Assembly: GCA_002633005.1 (NCBI GenBank) | Contig: NMRA01000185.1 | Coordinates: forward strand, 217,921-281,920 | Direction: 5' to 3' | Origin: Phoronis australis | Taxonomy: Eukaryota > Phoronida > Phoronidae | DNA: 64,000 nucleotides | Shown here: positions 33,383 to 47,500 of the stretch, in pieces | How the letters are laid out: each line of letters starts with the position of its first letter | Numbering within the stretch: position 1 is the stretch's first letter | Translations under genes and position numbers: made by a program | The notes under the pieces: generated by a model | The model's database searches: none | What the model was told of the DNA's origin: nothing | The model's input: only the letters and a program-made list of their open reading frames with translations

Positions 33383-36300
33383 GATTTTAACTAGGCGTCA
33401 ACCAGACACGATTAGTCGACGCGAAAATTGCGAGTTTCCTGCAGTGGACAAAACTGATTCACGACAAGCACACCCATACTAGTCATCACAAGGTGGCGCC
33501 GTACGGGCATTCGATAAAAAATACTTAGCGTTGAGTTCCCGGCGTAGACTCAAGAATCTCGCGAAGAAGCCAGCGTGATCACGTACTTCGTCAGAGTAAT
33601 CCATGGCGGTATCTCGCGAAATATTGCGTGATTGGGTTTTCATTGCTAAAACGTACTTCTTGTTCGACGAAGAATGTAAACTAGGCCTACACCTCAAGCG
33701 AAGATATCGCGCAATACTAACATCTTTCTGGGACTTGTTATGCCTTCTACGATAAAGAAGTGTTGTCCTAAAAGGACAACAGGACTACTGTTGACGCCTG
33801 AAATCGGCCATGATAGACATCAAATAGTCGGTAAACCCTCCCTTAAATAGGTTTAAGAGATGAGTATTGGCTATAGCTTTGTTCGTCAACGGATCAGCCC
33901 AATTTACTCTCTAATATTGCCACTATTCTGCAATTCGATCAGTGAGAAGATAGATTGAAACACTAGTCTGGACCGCCATCAGAAAGAAATCACGTGAACG
34001 CTCGCTAAACGTCTCCTCTGCCTTTTTCACAGTCCGCCTCGAACTGAAGTTAATCGACAGATCAGTGCCTTCTTACCGTGAGCCAGAATACTACATTCGA
34101 ATAAAGTAACTTACGGTTAGACTCTTTTATACCATGATGATCGCACGTGGTTGACGAAAACATCACTAGTCAAATAGAGGAATTTTAGCAAAAAATGAAA
34201 CGAAATTTTCGAGAGATGACGCTTCTACTGATATTAACTCACCTCTGAGGTAAACGATTGTTTTAGAGCGTGAGAATTCGTTTCGCAATGACTTTTTGAT
34301 AGTTTCGCCCGTAAGCTGACTACGAGTTCCTTTATCACTGCTGTGTATTGTTAAGCAACTTCTAAAACTCATCGGCGTTATCCCGAACTCGGTGTCGCTG
34401 ACTGACCGGCAAAAAACGTTCGTGAACAGAACTAGCAAAATTCAACTTGACGCAGAATAAAGGTCTAAAATTGCGATTGGAGGAATTTTTAATCTATCAA
34501 CCTGTAAAGGCCTTCAAAAGACTTGGGTCTTATCTACGTTGAAATGTCGTGCACTGGCCCTTTGCATTTTGTCAACACCGATACGAATGATAACATTGTA
34601 ATCGTCGCGGCTTCTCGAAGAGCATACCCGTGCACTTACGAACTTGGGGTAGCTCCACCTGCGAACTCACTTTTCGCACTCCTGAGCGCGAGCAGTGCCT
34701 TTATAATAGGAGTGCAAGCTCGAGTTCGTAGTGAGTCAGTGGACCAAATTTACAGCCCCCGTGAGCTCGCGTGTTCCTAAGTACGTGTGCCATGTTGTTC
34801 GTGTGTACGTAGCCCAGTAACCTTGAACGAGTGTCAGTCGCTGCTGACCTGGTTATGTGAAAAAAACACCGATAGTTAATGTCAACCACGCTGCCACCGA
34901 CTCTATGTGAGCCGCAATCTGTTATGTCGGCCCCTACTCGACTATACAGTTGGGGAGATCAAGGCTTAGTGGGGGCGAAAATAAAAAATTCTTAAGCTTT
35001 CAAATCTTTTTCAAAAACCGACAGATGAAAGATTTTGTCAGAAATTTTTTTCCGAAAACGGGGACGAACGAACCCCGGCATCCCTCACCCTTTAGCTGCA
35101 CATTCGCCATTAGCCGATGTATTCAGCAAGGGTGACTATCGTTTGTGCGATTTCGGCGTCGAATGGAAACCAACATTCCAACACAAAAACTTTTGATTTA
35201 GATTTACCGTGGTAATTAGATCATCATCAAGACGAGTACGATTATGAAATTGGCCTCAGATTCGGGCGATTTCTCAGTGGGTTGGCCGGACTGAAAACCG
35301 AGTGGCACTTATTGCTCAAGTTGATCGTGACCGGGCTCTACAAGTTGGCTTGTGAGGCAAGCATCTAAACAAAAACGTCTGGAAACCACTTGTCATTGGC
35401 CTAGGAGCAAGCCTTGCGGGGGCACCTGCAGTGGCACCGAGTCATTGGTGGTCAATTCGACTGAGTAGGGTAGCGGGATATGGCCGTTGATGACATGCGT
35501 TTGTATGAAGTTCGATACACTGGCTGGAATATGGAGTTCCGTCAAAAGCAGGCCACGCCTACCATAGTTACCGTAGCTAAGTCCCCCACTGAAGCGCAAA
35601 ACCAAATTATGACGGAAGTTTTTTGCTAGTAAGATACTCTACTTCTTTTTTATGATTGTTCACTAACTGCTTATGTGAAGAGTGACATTGTCAAAATGGG
35701 TCCTCAACGACTGTTACACTCAGCGCCATACCCCCAAACCCATTTGAACCACTCGTAGATTGCCCCAATTATTCGATAAGCCAATTAGGAGGTGTTTGGT
35801 ATATTCTTAGTGCTAGCACGTGTCCATGAAAAAGTTTGAAAAGAGCGGAGCAACAGGCGTCCTTGACGCCGACACCATGACATAAATCGGTTAGTTTCTT
35901 CTCCCTTTCAACAAATGAATGTTCAGACAAATGTCGACGTCGTATCAACTTTTTGAGTGTTCTCACGAGTCTCCGACGGATTTGATGTTCAAGTTGATTG
36001 TGGAAATAGAATCCATCAACGCCACGGAATGTTACGAGACCGATTTACCAGTGTAAAAGGCCAAATTCGATTTTCGTTTTTAACGCTAAACAAGACGAAA
36101 TGCAGCTGCAAGACTGTTTCATGAAAACTCTTCAACTTCATCAGCTCTAACTTTTGAACGGTTAACACAGCCAGTCAAAGTGAGACGCGCGTACAAAAAT
36201 TCCTACACTTAACGATGAGCAATGAAAGATAAGACTTTGTTCTACTCGCAAAGTAAAGACCTGTGTGATGCCGCAATATAACTTCAGAAACCATAACCGA

Positions 36301-37478
36301 TATTTTGTGCGGAATCAAGAGAAAGTTAAAAGCAAAATTCTACGTTACTGACCTCAGCAGCCTATGCCAAAATGCCACTTCCCAAATTCAAAACCTTATC
36401 TTAAAAAACTCGAGTTACGAACGAACGGAGACGAATTATGAAACTGAAACGGGTAAAAATCAAACTTTGTTTGGCCAAGACGGTTTATCGCAGATGTAAT
36501 GTATTCAGAAAATAAAATGATAAAGTTGACCCTATCCCGCCTCTTATACTTAACGTGTTAAACAATTTCACGCACACGCCCGCGCAGATTATAGTACCCC
36601 ATTGACAGTTTAACAGATTTAATTGAAATCTTGGAAAGGTGGAAAGCTTATCAGACATCAGGAAGTCATTAAAACTTACGTAAACACTAATCTCGGTTGG
36701 AAACAACAGTAAGTGGTGAATGGTGTTACGAAATGTTTGCGTCAAACGGACTTATTGTGAAGAAAATCGAAGAAAACGTTAGAGTTGTTATCCAACTGGA
36801 CGTGCGTCGAACGACATGATTACTTCACGGTATCGTTGACTTACGAATACAGATGTACGTCATGGGCATATCGATATCGGACACAAGCATTGTGCCAGAA
36901 CCTGCCGCCAAATGATTTGCCCGGCATTTATGCATTTCGCACCTGGCACTAAACGATCCTTCTCAAAATTACGAACGAGGGTTGTACGCAATGCACATAT
37001 TTTATATTCCAGTCTATCCATGAACATCAAATACAATGAAATAACGAACCAAAACTGCCAAACAAATAAATAACTATTTTAACAGTAGGCACAGATAATG
37101 GGACAAAATAATAGACTAGACGTTGAAATACAGGCATTCATCCACAATGAACCCAGTTTGATGGATTTACCTTCCTAGAAATAGCTAGATTCGCACCATC
37201 GATCCCATAATTCCTTGCCTACTGCGGATGCCCGAAACAGCCCCAGTGAGTGGCAAAGCTGGCTTTCCCGCGAGAGCTTGCTTCCTGGCGGTTCTTTCAA
37301 AGAAAGTGATTGGGACCGTTAAAAGGATACCAAACTCTTGTTTTGGCAGCACTGAAATAAGAGTGGGCTATAGCCCAACCCCCTATGGGGCGCCGCCCAT
37401 GTTTGGGGATTTCAACCAATCGTTCTTTCATCTTCTAATGTATCATTGGCGTCCCACTTGAGCCACTAAAGCAGGATT

Positions 37479-37596
37479 CAGGGGCGGATCCAGGATTTTG
37501 AGTTGGGGGGGGGGCAGGGCNAGGAACTGCCAAATGGAATATGTGAGAATTTTAGGGGGGGCATGGCCCCCTTGCCCCCCTCTAAATCCGCCACTG
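37479..37596 (+). mobile_element. hAT-like MITE (copy 2)
   Basis: Starts caggggcggatccagga and ends tctaaatccgccactg, terminal inverted repeats of the hAT CAG...GGCGGAT type. A 5-bp direct repeat ggatt flanks it (37474-37478 and 37597-37601). Elements of the hAT class usually make 8-bp duplications, so the match is partial. One undetermined base lies at about 37521. Confidence 0.65.
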
Positions 37597-38645
37597 GGAT
37601 TGAACTAAGAACTCAAACTCTTTATGTTACAGGTTGGATATTGTGATTCATGGTGGGCGGTCTTTCACCACAGTTACCACTTGACTTGCCTAAAGCGTAG
37701 GTCACGCTAGCCCGTTTTGAAGACTGAACTTTTGCTCCAAACTTATGAGGGTTGTTATGGTTACATATCACAGCAATATTTTCTTTCAGAGAACTGCATG
37801 GAAAAGTCGTTTTTAGTATCTCTTACTGGTTTATGGCAGTCCAACTTGTGAGTTACTGCCAGGGCATAACGATAAGTGGTCAGTTTAAAGTATTTTAACA
37901 GTTAAAAATGAAAAAAAAAACAATATGACATCTCACTAACAGTTAGCATATATAAGCCAAACATACAAAACGATCTTGGATATCTCAGAAGACATAAGCT
38001 ATTCAGACGACCTAACCTCAATTCAGAACCAGCACAACAAAACCCATTGTTAAATTTAAAAAAAACAACTAAATTAGACCATGCCCACTGTTAAAGCATA
38101 CTGTGTAATATTTCTTATTACACAAAAGGCAAGACTACTCCTTACTCCCCTAGATACAGATGTAGACATGCTGATAAGCACAGACAGGAGCACTCCCTGT
38201 CTCACACACACACACACACTTTCTCTGCCAATCATTACCAACTAAACAAGTTGAAGCAAAATCATGCACTATGTGTGTACTTTTCTGTGATTTCCCCACC
38301 TACTTTGTCTGGGAGCTGGGTTGAAACGAGAAACATAAACCAACTCTAAGACCTCAATACTAGCATGTGCAAGCAGGTGTGAGACTCATATTAAACATTG
38401 CGAAGCGAGAGAACAATCTCCCTAACAAACTCGCCCCCCTCTTCCACCTCTGTTTGCCACCAGTCCTATTTCTTCTCTTAAAAGCTTCACCTCTGTGAAC
38501 GAGCAATGTTTCACATGAAAAATCATCTTAAACACAATAAACATGGTTCCCAAACATACTGTGTCATTAATTTCTCAACAGTTTTCTTACAGTTTCCAGA
38601 ACACAATGTTCACTTCCTGCGAGTGACTTTTTCCCACAAAAGTAA

Positions 38646-38885
38646 ACGTGTATTATTGAAGATGACAAATAAACCCAAAGGGTTGAGTACATCCATACCA
38701 ACTGGAGTGTATTGTTGTAATTAATAACTGTATTATTGAAGGTATAAACCCAAAGGGTTGAGTACATCCATACCAACTGGAGTGTATTGTTGTAATTAAT
38801 AACTGTATTATTGAAGGTATAAACCCAAAGGGTTGAGTACATCCATACCAACTGGAGTGTATTGTTGTAATTAATAACTGTATTT
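38646..38885 (+). repeat. Minisatellite, 75-bp unit, about 3 copies
   Basis: Units run aactgtattattgaaggtat...gttgtaattaat and are nearly identical. Because 75 is a multiple of 3, one minus-strand frame stays open for 130 codons and gives a repeating 25-residue peptide. I treat this as a by-product. Confidence 0.9.
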
Positions 38886-40757
38886 GTCACTGTAACAAAT
38901 AAATAACTAACTATAAAGAAAACCCAAATCAAGTGTGCAAACCACCACCGACAAACCACAAAACGAGGTTTCTGTTTATCGTAATATGAATTGCCTTAAG
39001 TTTAAAATTCTTTCGTTTCCACAAGTTTCCAGGTTTTCCACAGCCGTTGGAATCCACAGATTCATACAGTAATATACTTAATTTCCTCGTTTTATATTTC
39101 AGGAATTCAGCTAAATTCCAGAAAAAACATTTCTATGAAACATAGTATAAACATCAGAACAAATCAGTAACAAGTGAGGGCAGATAACAATAACATGAAA
39201 ACACAGCTTAAAGTTTGTAAAAAGGGAAAGATAAACCTTCGACACAAACATTGGGATACCAACACAAGCAAGAGCTGTAAATACTGGACACTGAAAAATA
39301 GCCTAAAACTGCCAACGGTGACCTGCGCCCCCCGGGTTGAATCACCACTAATGATCTTTCTTGGTGTCTGCGGACTCATCCCCGCCACCTTGTTGGTATT
39401 GCAGCTGCGACAACTTTTTCTGAAAAAAAATATGATGATGGTTGTCAACACAGGCTACTACGGTCAAATGACATTTGTCCAGCCAAAATTAAATTGGCAT
39501 TGTTGGCGACAATGATATGCCCTTGAGATCCACCCCAAAACGGATTCGAAGGCACAAACAGCAGTCACAACTGTCAGATGCTTCGCTAATGTAGCTATAA
39601 GCCGATCTGGCAAGCAGCCAAATAATTCAATTGCATTCAACTGATAAGATCACTGGCTTCAGTTTCAGTTATTTCTACAGAATGACTGGAAGCAAAAATA
39701 GGGAATCCAAAATTTCTAATAAAACCATAAAAACTAACTTATTGTTTTATGGCTCCAGTCAAAGCTAACGATTTCAAGAAATCTATCCAAACCAAAAAAA
39801 TCCATTTTTCGTCACTAAAAAAGGGACTTTCAGGAAGCAATGGGGCTGATCACATGACAGCGGTTCATAACGCCACCTGGCTGTCCCAGGAGTTATGTTG
39901 CCTTTGCAGTGGGTGGCATAGGGGAAGAGTTTGTCATCCTGAAAAGACCCTTTTACAATGTATAAAATAAGATGTGATGTGCTTTAAAAAAAGTTATAAA
40001 GTGCCTCCTCGTCCTCTAGAGGTCACTGGTATCTGGTCCCACACGACCAATCACCATGTTGCTACTTGAAAGTCTCCCATTGCATTCATTCTACTGTTCA
40101 TGCCGACTGACACTCCCCAAAACATGGACATGTTGACATTTGTGTAAAAGGCTAGCATGTTACAAGCAAATGGGGAAATTAACAGACAACTCTGGTCAAA
40201 CCTAATGCACATCAACAGACTCAACCAGAGGAGGGTGAACTACAGTTATTGTACAGAACACAATCATACTCCAAGTAAATTACAACACAAAAGGGGATAT
40301 CTCCCAAACCAAATTAATTTCCTACTAATGACTTAAGCGCCAAGGGAAACCAATGACATCACGTGCGGTTAATTATCTAAATGAACCTTATCAAGACGTA
40401 GCTAAATGCACAGGGACAGGCTGGAAAATGCCCAGGGGCTCCACAAGACTGCTGATTGCCAACTTAGTCTTAATTTAAAACTGGTGCAGAGTCGTGACAT
40501 GAATGCTTAAATCAATGTTGCTGATCAATTCATTTCTCTCGTGCCACGACCAGGATACACTCATTTCTAGCGCTAGCAAACACGCAAAGAATGTTTCAAT
40601 TATCACTGCTAATTTAGTGGCCATCTTCCAACCGGAGAGTAGGATAAACTCAATTCTAAAACCAGGGAGTTAGCAAAGTCATATTGGATAGAAGCCTGAC
40701 TAAACACAGGTAAAAATGAACTTGCATCACTCCCGCCAGTTTCCTTAACATAACACA

Positions 40758-40825
40758 ATTAACCTATCGCAAGCTCCACCTCTTTGCCGAAAGTCATGTG
40801 ATACCCGACAAACAAACAACATGTG
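40758..40825 (+). mobile_element. Left end of a ttgacctatcgc-family element
   Basis: attaacctatcgcaagctcc, then ctttgccgaaagtca and acccgacaaacaa. The last phrase is the complement of ttgtttgtcgggt at about 42370, so this end and 42355-42475 may be the two termini of one 1.7 kb element. Confidence 0.5.
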
Positions 40826-42354
40826 AGAGTAGGTACACAGTCGCTAAACAACCCTCCCTGGTGGAATTGATGAGTGTTTTTTGCATTTTCCAAAAACGCT
40901 TCGACAAAGACAACAGGCGGTACTTTTCAGCTGAGAATCGTACGTTCATGACTTGGAAATTTGTAAAACTGCAAGGATGAAAAAATAAGTGTTTGAGGAA
41001 AAGTATTTCGAAGCCAGCAAAAATCCAAAGAACCCCACCCACAGTTTTCCTTCACTTGAAAACTGGCTAGGCCAAAGTTCCAACATGTTCATGTAAAGCT
41101 GAATATTTAACTTAAAGTCGAATCATCTGTACAATGCCATAGATTTCAGGATATTTCCAACAAAATCAGACAAGATTCGCCAATATTTTTATTCTGCCGT
41201 CTGCTAAATTCCGCCAAATGAAAAGTAGGTCACAACTGATTGTATTCTCCAAGTAAAGTAGGCTGAGTCGATAGCACTGTTTATACTTTTCTAATCTTCA
41301 AGCGAAATATTTTGATTAAAAAATCAGGATTGTAACTCAGGCCCATACTTGTTTTATCCTAGGCAAGCAGTTAGCTCCGATAGGTCTAGGACTGTGGCCA
41401 AAAGTCAAATTAACGCATGGAATTGGCCGTAATTCAGTGTACCATCAAGATAAACCTCCTGATGAACTTCATATTTTTGTAGTTTCATTGCATAAAGGTA
41501 GTTTGCATTTAATTTTAAATGTAGCATGATCACTAAGCTGTGGTATGGTAACAAAAGATGACAAGTCTGGTGTAGTGGCAAAAAGTGGCCATTTACAAAA
41601 ATAACTAAAATTCTTTTTTAAAGCTCCATAAATCCAAGTAGCATGTTTAAACAACTACAAAATGAACTCTCCCTAACTCTACTCGTGTATTACTGTATAT
41701 ACTAGAGGTTCTCAACAAAAAGAAATTCAACAGTATAATTTTTTCGTGACAACAGTTCGAACGAGGCTTTGAGTTCAGTAATTTAGTGCCCCTCCCTGCG
41801 TGTGCCGATCGAATCTGTCAATTTTGGAGAGAAGTTCAGTTGAACGCCAGCCTACAGGTATATGATTGAATAACAAAAAATGTATCTATGCTACCAAACA
41901 ACGATGTCCAATATAGGTCGAAATAAATGAAAAATAACAAAAATGTACTTAAAAACAACTTTCTGGGGACTACCGCTAGACTAGTGCTGGGATCCAGCCG
42001 ATGCTTAGACAAAGGCTCCCACACTATTGAAACTCAGGAGTCAAAATCAGACAGGCCTACAGTATAGCCACCAAACTGAAAAGTACGTATCTGGTACAAA
42101 TATATTAATTTTGTGTTTAACCTTCGAGTAATCCAGCAATGGTGTTAAGTTTAGTGCTGGTGTGGCCATCCACACAGTTTGATCCCCGCATTGTTTACAC
42201 AGTCGACAACACTTTTCGGCTTACGGATTAATTAAAAATGACAGGATATTCCTCTCTAGCTGTATAACGGCAGTCAGAACTACACACGCCATATCATCAC
42301 CGTGTCACCATTCTTAGCGCACAATTTTTTGACATACAGACTAAAATAAGCTTT

Positions 42355-42475
42355 ACCGACGACATTGTTTGTCGGGTAAAATGGCAGCTTGGAAACGCAG
42401 ACGAAAGTGTGTCAAGAATGCTGCGTTTTGATTGGTTAGTTAAGCTGTCAGGCATAATCCTGGCGATAGGTCAAT
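42355..42475 (+). mobile_element. Right end of a ttgacctatcgc-family element
   Basis: Contains gtcgggtaaaatggcagctt, gtgtcaagaatgctgcgttt and terminal ctggcgataggtcaatt, matching the right half of the copy ending at 22400. Confidence 0.55.
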
Positions 42476-43849
42476 TGATGACAATCTTGCATGCATTTTC
42501 TCATGCCTGTTCACCCACTGATATTCTTTTTTATTCTCCACAGAAACATGTTTTATGACAAAGTCATCATGTTCGTCAAACTCTCAAGATTCCAGTAATA
42601 CTGGGTCAGCTCAGATAAAATTGGAAATACAGAGAAAACAACCATTCCTGTGGACAACATTGGTTAGGGTATCATTCAGCAACTCTCCATTTTCAAAATT
42701 TTTCATCTCTGCAGGATCTCGTCAACCCCCTATACCCAGCCCTGTTGTCACCTCTTTTGATGCATCACTCAGTCCCCCCCGTCAGTACCTGTCATCTCCT
42801 AAATCACCAGCCTCCAGATTCCCAACAAAGCCTTTCATTGAGGATTTTCACATCAATATGTTATTGAAAATAGAAATACCTTGGAGGAATGATGTCGGCT
42901 AAACAGATCATGGGGGACTCGACAACACAATTAACGGACAGAAGTGGTGCTAAAGATAACATGTTTCCAATCACTAGCTTCATCACAGAACTACTGGATT
43001 TGACATTTTATACTTCCATATTATGCTAATCACGAAATGACAGGCACTATTTTCTTTAAGAACAGCGATTTAGAAATTACAAATAAGTCTGAGTTATAAA
43101 ACCCATTACTCTTGAGTACAATGTCAGACATCAATCCAAGGAGATTTTAAAACAATTTTGTGCGTTTCTGATGTGCCTACATGTATGTTATTCATGCCAC
43201 CCGATGTCTAAAATAAGCCCAGGTCAACCTTGGATTAATTTAAGGTACCTGAAATGTTGCCTTGTGTAGATAGGAAATTAGAAATTAATGGCTCCCTGTT
43301 CAATCAGCAGAAGTCACGATGGATTGTGTGAAGCCATTCGTTCGAAGTAGAATGGGATCAGAGAATGTACATAGATATCCCACAAACCTAACTGTAAAAA
43401 GTCATTCCAGTGGTACACTTGCACGGGTAGCAGACAAGTAAATTTGTGTACCTTATTTGCTAACACATATATACCTGAGGCTCAATAGTGCATAGACACT
43501 GACACAAATACCTCTCCTGTACCACAACATGCCAGGCACACAGACAGGAACATGGAGTCAAGACAACCAGGTAATGAGCTGAAATACTGGGGTGACGTGA
43601 CTGGCAACAGGTTTTGTCAATCAATCACTCGAAACCGTAAAGAGGTTTTGAGGGCATAATGGCATAAGAGCCATCTTCATGTAGCACATTCTCCGATTGT
43701 CTGACGCTGATGTTTGCTATCAGGTAGCAATAAGGCTGGGTGGCGTGAGCAGAAGAGACGGAGATACAAGAAAATGATTTATTCTCATCAAATACTAGAG
43801 TGATGCAGGGTACTGATGGATATTACCATAATTGCACCAGTTTCAACAT

Positions 43850-43863
43850 CCACTAGATGGCGC
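43850..43863 (+). promoter_or_regulatory. CTCF-like core motif ccactagatggcgc
   Basis: Identical to the 14-mer at 25623-25636 and a full fit to the CTCF core consensus. Here it is not inside a repeat I could recognise. Binding is unproven. Confidence 0.35.
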
Positions 43864-44129
43864 ACTGGAGAGAAAAATCACAATTTGTGGATTTCAGTAA
43901 TTTGTGTTGCTACGACAACTTGCATCATAACACAAAGCACTACACCCTCACCAACGTTATGCAGGGCCCTAGAAAAATGTCCAAATTTGGCTAACTTCGG
44001 GAACATCATGTCTCAGAAATGTCTGTTTGGATTCTTATGAAACTTTCTAAGATACTTGGCTTTATCCAGTGTTCTCTGTTAGGAACTGTTTTTTTTTAAA
44101 TATTCCTGTTTCGCACGAGAGGCATTAAA

Positions 44130-44245
44130 AAATGATATTTTAGAAAACTGCAACAGTGTTTCGCAGATTTCACCTTGAATATTTATAGCAAATAAAATTT
44201 GATCATGTTAGTATTTTGCTATGAATGTACCTTAAGTTTCTTTTT
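44130..44245 (+). repeat. Diverged interspersed repeat shared with 23490-23615
   Basis: gaaaactgcaacagtg, tttcaccttgaatatt and tttgctatgaatgtacctt correspond in order to the other copy. Confidence 0.4.
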
Positions 44246-44467
44246 GCAAATTTTTTTAAAAAGACATGGTTACGTGACCCAACTGATAACAGATTGGTAA
44301 AAAGTAAAATATCAAATTTTACAGGTTTTCGACTTTCAGAAAAAGTATACGTTCACTGTATCGAGTTGAAATCTGTAGTTCTGTAGACACTTGGCTAAAT
44401 GCAGACATGTCAGTAAGGACCTGCATAAGGATATGACTAGTGTGATCAAGAGACCAGTTCAGCTCAC

Positions 44468-44568
44468 CTCGGTCTTAGCGTGCTCATCCAATAACCGATC
44501 ATACTCTGCGGCCGTCGACTCCGCTTGCTTCTTCATCACCTCAAAATCTGTCTCGATCTTATCCACAT
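44468..44568 (-). CDS. BCAP31: BAP31 exon (C-terminal coiled coil)
   Basis: CATAG|ATGTGGAT to ACCGAG|GTGAGCTG, 101 nt. It completes a Tyr codon, then reads VDKIETDFEVMKKQAESTAA and EYDRLLDEHAKTE. The human equivalent is followed by about 11 residues ending KKEE. Confidence 0.92.
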
Positions 44569-47500
44569 CTATGACAGAAATAGTAAAAAGTAAAGCAAGC
44601 CCTTCCTTCAGTACAACAATCTGACAGCAGCATGCAAGATTAGAGTTTCCTGTTTACCGTGTTGTCAACATTTGTCAATACTCAACACATTTCCATGCAC
44701 GGCTGCACTAATTGCTTCACGTGTCTTACTCTCAATCACTCCACATTTTCAAAACAAGTACTGAGGATAAAAGCAAAAACAACTGTAATTGTATAATCTA
44801 AAAAAGTATAGCTAAAAATTATTCGTTTCTGAATAGAACTAAAAGCTTGTTGCATCACTAGCTCTGCTGAAGATAAATCCACCAGCATATCCTCAATTAT
44901 CTTGTCCATGACAGGTATATTACAGGTATACATTACAGGTATCACTAGCTATGTTGTACATTAAACAAATTGCTATGGTTGTAACTCATTGTATGTTGGC
45001 ATGGGAACTTAATTGCAAAAAGAGTGCATCGGAGAACATGTCTCAGCCAAATGGTGAACATTTTTTCATTTAGCCGAGTGGTGAACATGATATCCATGTT
45101 TCACATGGACAGACAGCGATGTTAATGCAAACCCGACAACCCCCAGCAAATAAGTAAGTGGAAACTAATAACAATAACACCTCTGATAATTAATACCAGT
45201 TAGTCACCAAAATAGACAAAATGAGCTAAACAAGAAGAAGATTCCAATTAGCACAAAGTGTGTTATACCGCAATACTGTGTTATCTACAGCTGATTCATT
45301 GAGATCATGAACCACGTGAAATGATTACAAAATATGAACCAAAAGCGATTCTTGATAATTTTTTGAAGGGTAAAGTCTTACCCTGTTTACAGACCCCTGC
45401 AATGTTAATTAGTTCAAGCGGAAATCGCAGACTTCAATCTCCGATAAATCACGTTTGAGGCAGTGAGCCTTTCATTTGAGGCAACCAATGAACTCTACTC
45501 TGACCGTGATTTTATCACGTAAAACTAAAAATGCTAATTTCCCACATTAAGAAAATAAAACAATAATTTTTAAAAGTGGCACTGCATGGGGCTTTGACAT
45601 TACTGTTCTTCAAAACAAAACAGTTACAGGAAAAATAACATCTTAAACCTTACACTCAGTTCGCGATTCAATTTCTCGTTCCAGAAACAAAATACGTTCT
45701 TTAGCTTTAGCCAATTCTTCCAAGGCTGTCTTGCGAATAATATCAGATTCTTCAACGTCATTTGTCTGAAACGAACAAAATGTCCGACTGACAACCTGAG
45801 GGTAAAACACATAGAACATCAAAACGTGGAAAGCGTTACGGTAAACAGACATCGTCCAAGTTTCAATCCAGTAAAACAAAAAGGCAAACACGTGGCTGAA
45901 AACTAAGTATACAAAGAGCAACTGATACCCCGAGTCCTTGACAACTAGAGTTTTGCAGACCAATATAACCACTAATTGGTTGCGACTGCCAAATTAACAC
46001 AAAACCAGAATTAGATCCAAGTTTTGTAACCAAATCCTTTAAACAATGTAAATTCAAATTCGTTTACCACAAATTGTTAATTTTCATACACATAAACATG
46101 TAAGAACAAGCATGAATGATTGAGAACTTGATCTGTTCCTGAAAGTATCAAGGTGCACTAATACACCAGATGGAGAGCCTTAAAGTGGAACTTGAATGCT
46201 TAGTCCTTATGTTCTTATCTCTGTGGTTGCTAGGTCAAATTAGTTAGAAACACAACGTATAGTGACAATGTGAATATGAAGTGAGTTGACAATTGACAAA
46301 TGTTAAGAACGAGTTTTGAGTTGAGAATGATCCACAATAAATCACTCAACCGTGTGCAGTAAGTATTGTGACGTGGTGTTGGGGAATAACACTGCATGAT
46401 GCGCGCTATGTGAGCCCACAAGGTACATCATTAGTGCAAAGGTCACATATTTGCAAATTTTCTGTTTTCAAATTAACAAGTTGTCAATGAATACAACTGC
46501 ACTTTGTTTAGCGTAGGTGACGTTCAAATAGCATTGTCATTAAGTTCCTGCTGTATACATTAGCATAGTTAGGAGGATGCAAATACATCGTTATAACTAG
46601 CAAATAACTTTTCTAAGACATCTACAATTACCTTGTTCTCCTGCGTCTCCGACAACTTGGAGTTTTCCTCCATCATTTTGTTAGCTACATCTGTAGCACT
46701 CTGAGCTTGTTTCACGGCCGCTTCGTGTTTGGCCTCTAGAGTCGCTGATGCAGACAACAAAGTGACGATTCTACGAATAACCCTGTAATATGGAGATGGC
46801 TGAATGTATGGAACAAATGTGTGGCAGAAATAAACAATGGAGGACATTGGAAGGATTGAATGAGAGATGTACGGATGGAGTGAAGGAAAAAGAGATGGAG
46901 TATGACAAAGGAAGAGCGTTTGCAGACCTTACTACACCAAATCTAGACTAGGCGAGGTGCTTTACCCCAACCAGTCTCTTAGGACATCAAAGAAATTTTG
47001 GCGACAGCAGGGTACGCCCTAGCCAGGTGAGTGGGGTTTAAATTATAGACTAATAAGTCATGGGGATAGGGCGAGGGGTAGATGCAAGGAGGAAGGATTA
47101 TACATGCGCACTATTATTAATCTATCTCTTATTTCGCATTATCAAATGAATTTACATTTTGTTATCATTACTCGTTATATGTTCATCAACAAGCACTTTG
47201 TTACGCTCTCTTGTAGTGTTCTCTCTCCCTGAATATGACGTGTTTTCATTTGTTCTATCTGCATTTCTCTCTTACACACATTTGACAATCCTATAACACA
47301 GGCAGTGAGGCAGTGAGGGAGGGGGTGAGAGACCTAGTACACGGAACTGACAGGAACTCCCCAGACGTCCATACTGCCTTGGTAAGCAAGCATGACAAGC
47401 AACTCATTGGCCAAGGTCAATAACTGCCTGTTAGTTCTTCTCAAGCCCCTAAATCATTTCTTATCAGAGTTAAGAACAAGATGAGGCCCATGTTATCACA

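Larger units (their letters stand above)
29701..44467. other. Region without recognisable genes between SLC6 5' end and the BAP31 exons
   Basis: About 14.8 kb with only short open frames lacking known domains. It should contain the BAP31 terminal exon and 3'UTR near its right end, but I could not locate them. The left half (29.7-37 kb) is richer in CpG than the introns. Repeats within it are listed separately; 33.4-37.4 kb and 42.5-43.8 kb show none I could define. Confidence 0.6.

Noticed and set aside
38567-38959. 130-codon minus-strand open frame with a repeated 25-residue peptide
   Set aside because: It is entirely explained by a 75-bp minisatellite whose length is a multiple of three.
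41600-41655. A minus-strand FKKEF-stop that could supply the BAP31 KKXX end
   Set aside because: No acceptor gives the required phase 0 entry without hitting an in-frame stop.
42555-42902. Ser/Pro-rich 115-codon plus-strand frame
   Set aside because: Low-complexity composition with no family match and no supporting neighbouring exons; kept as unsupported.
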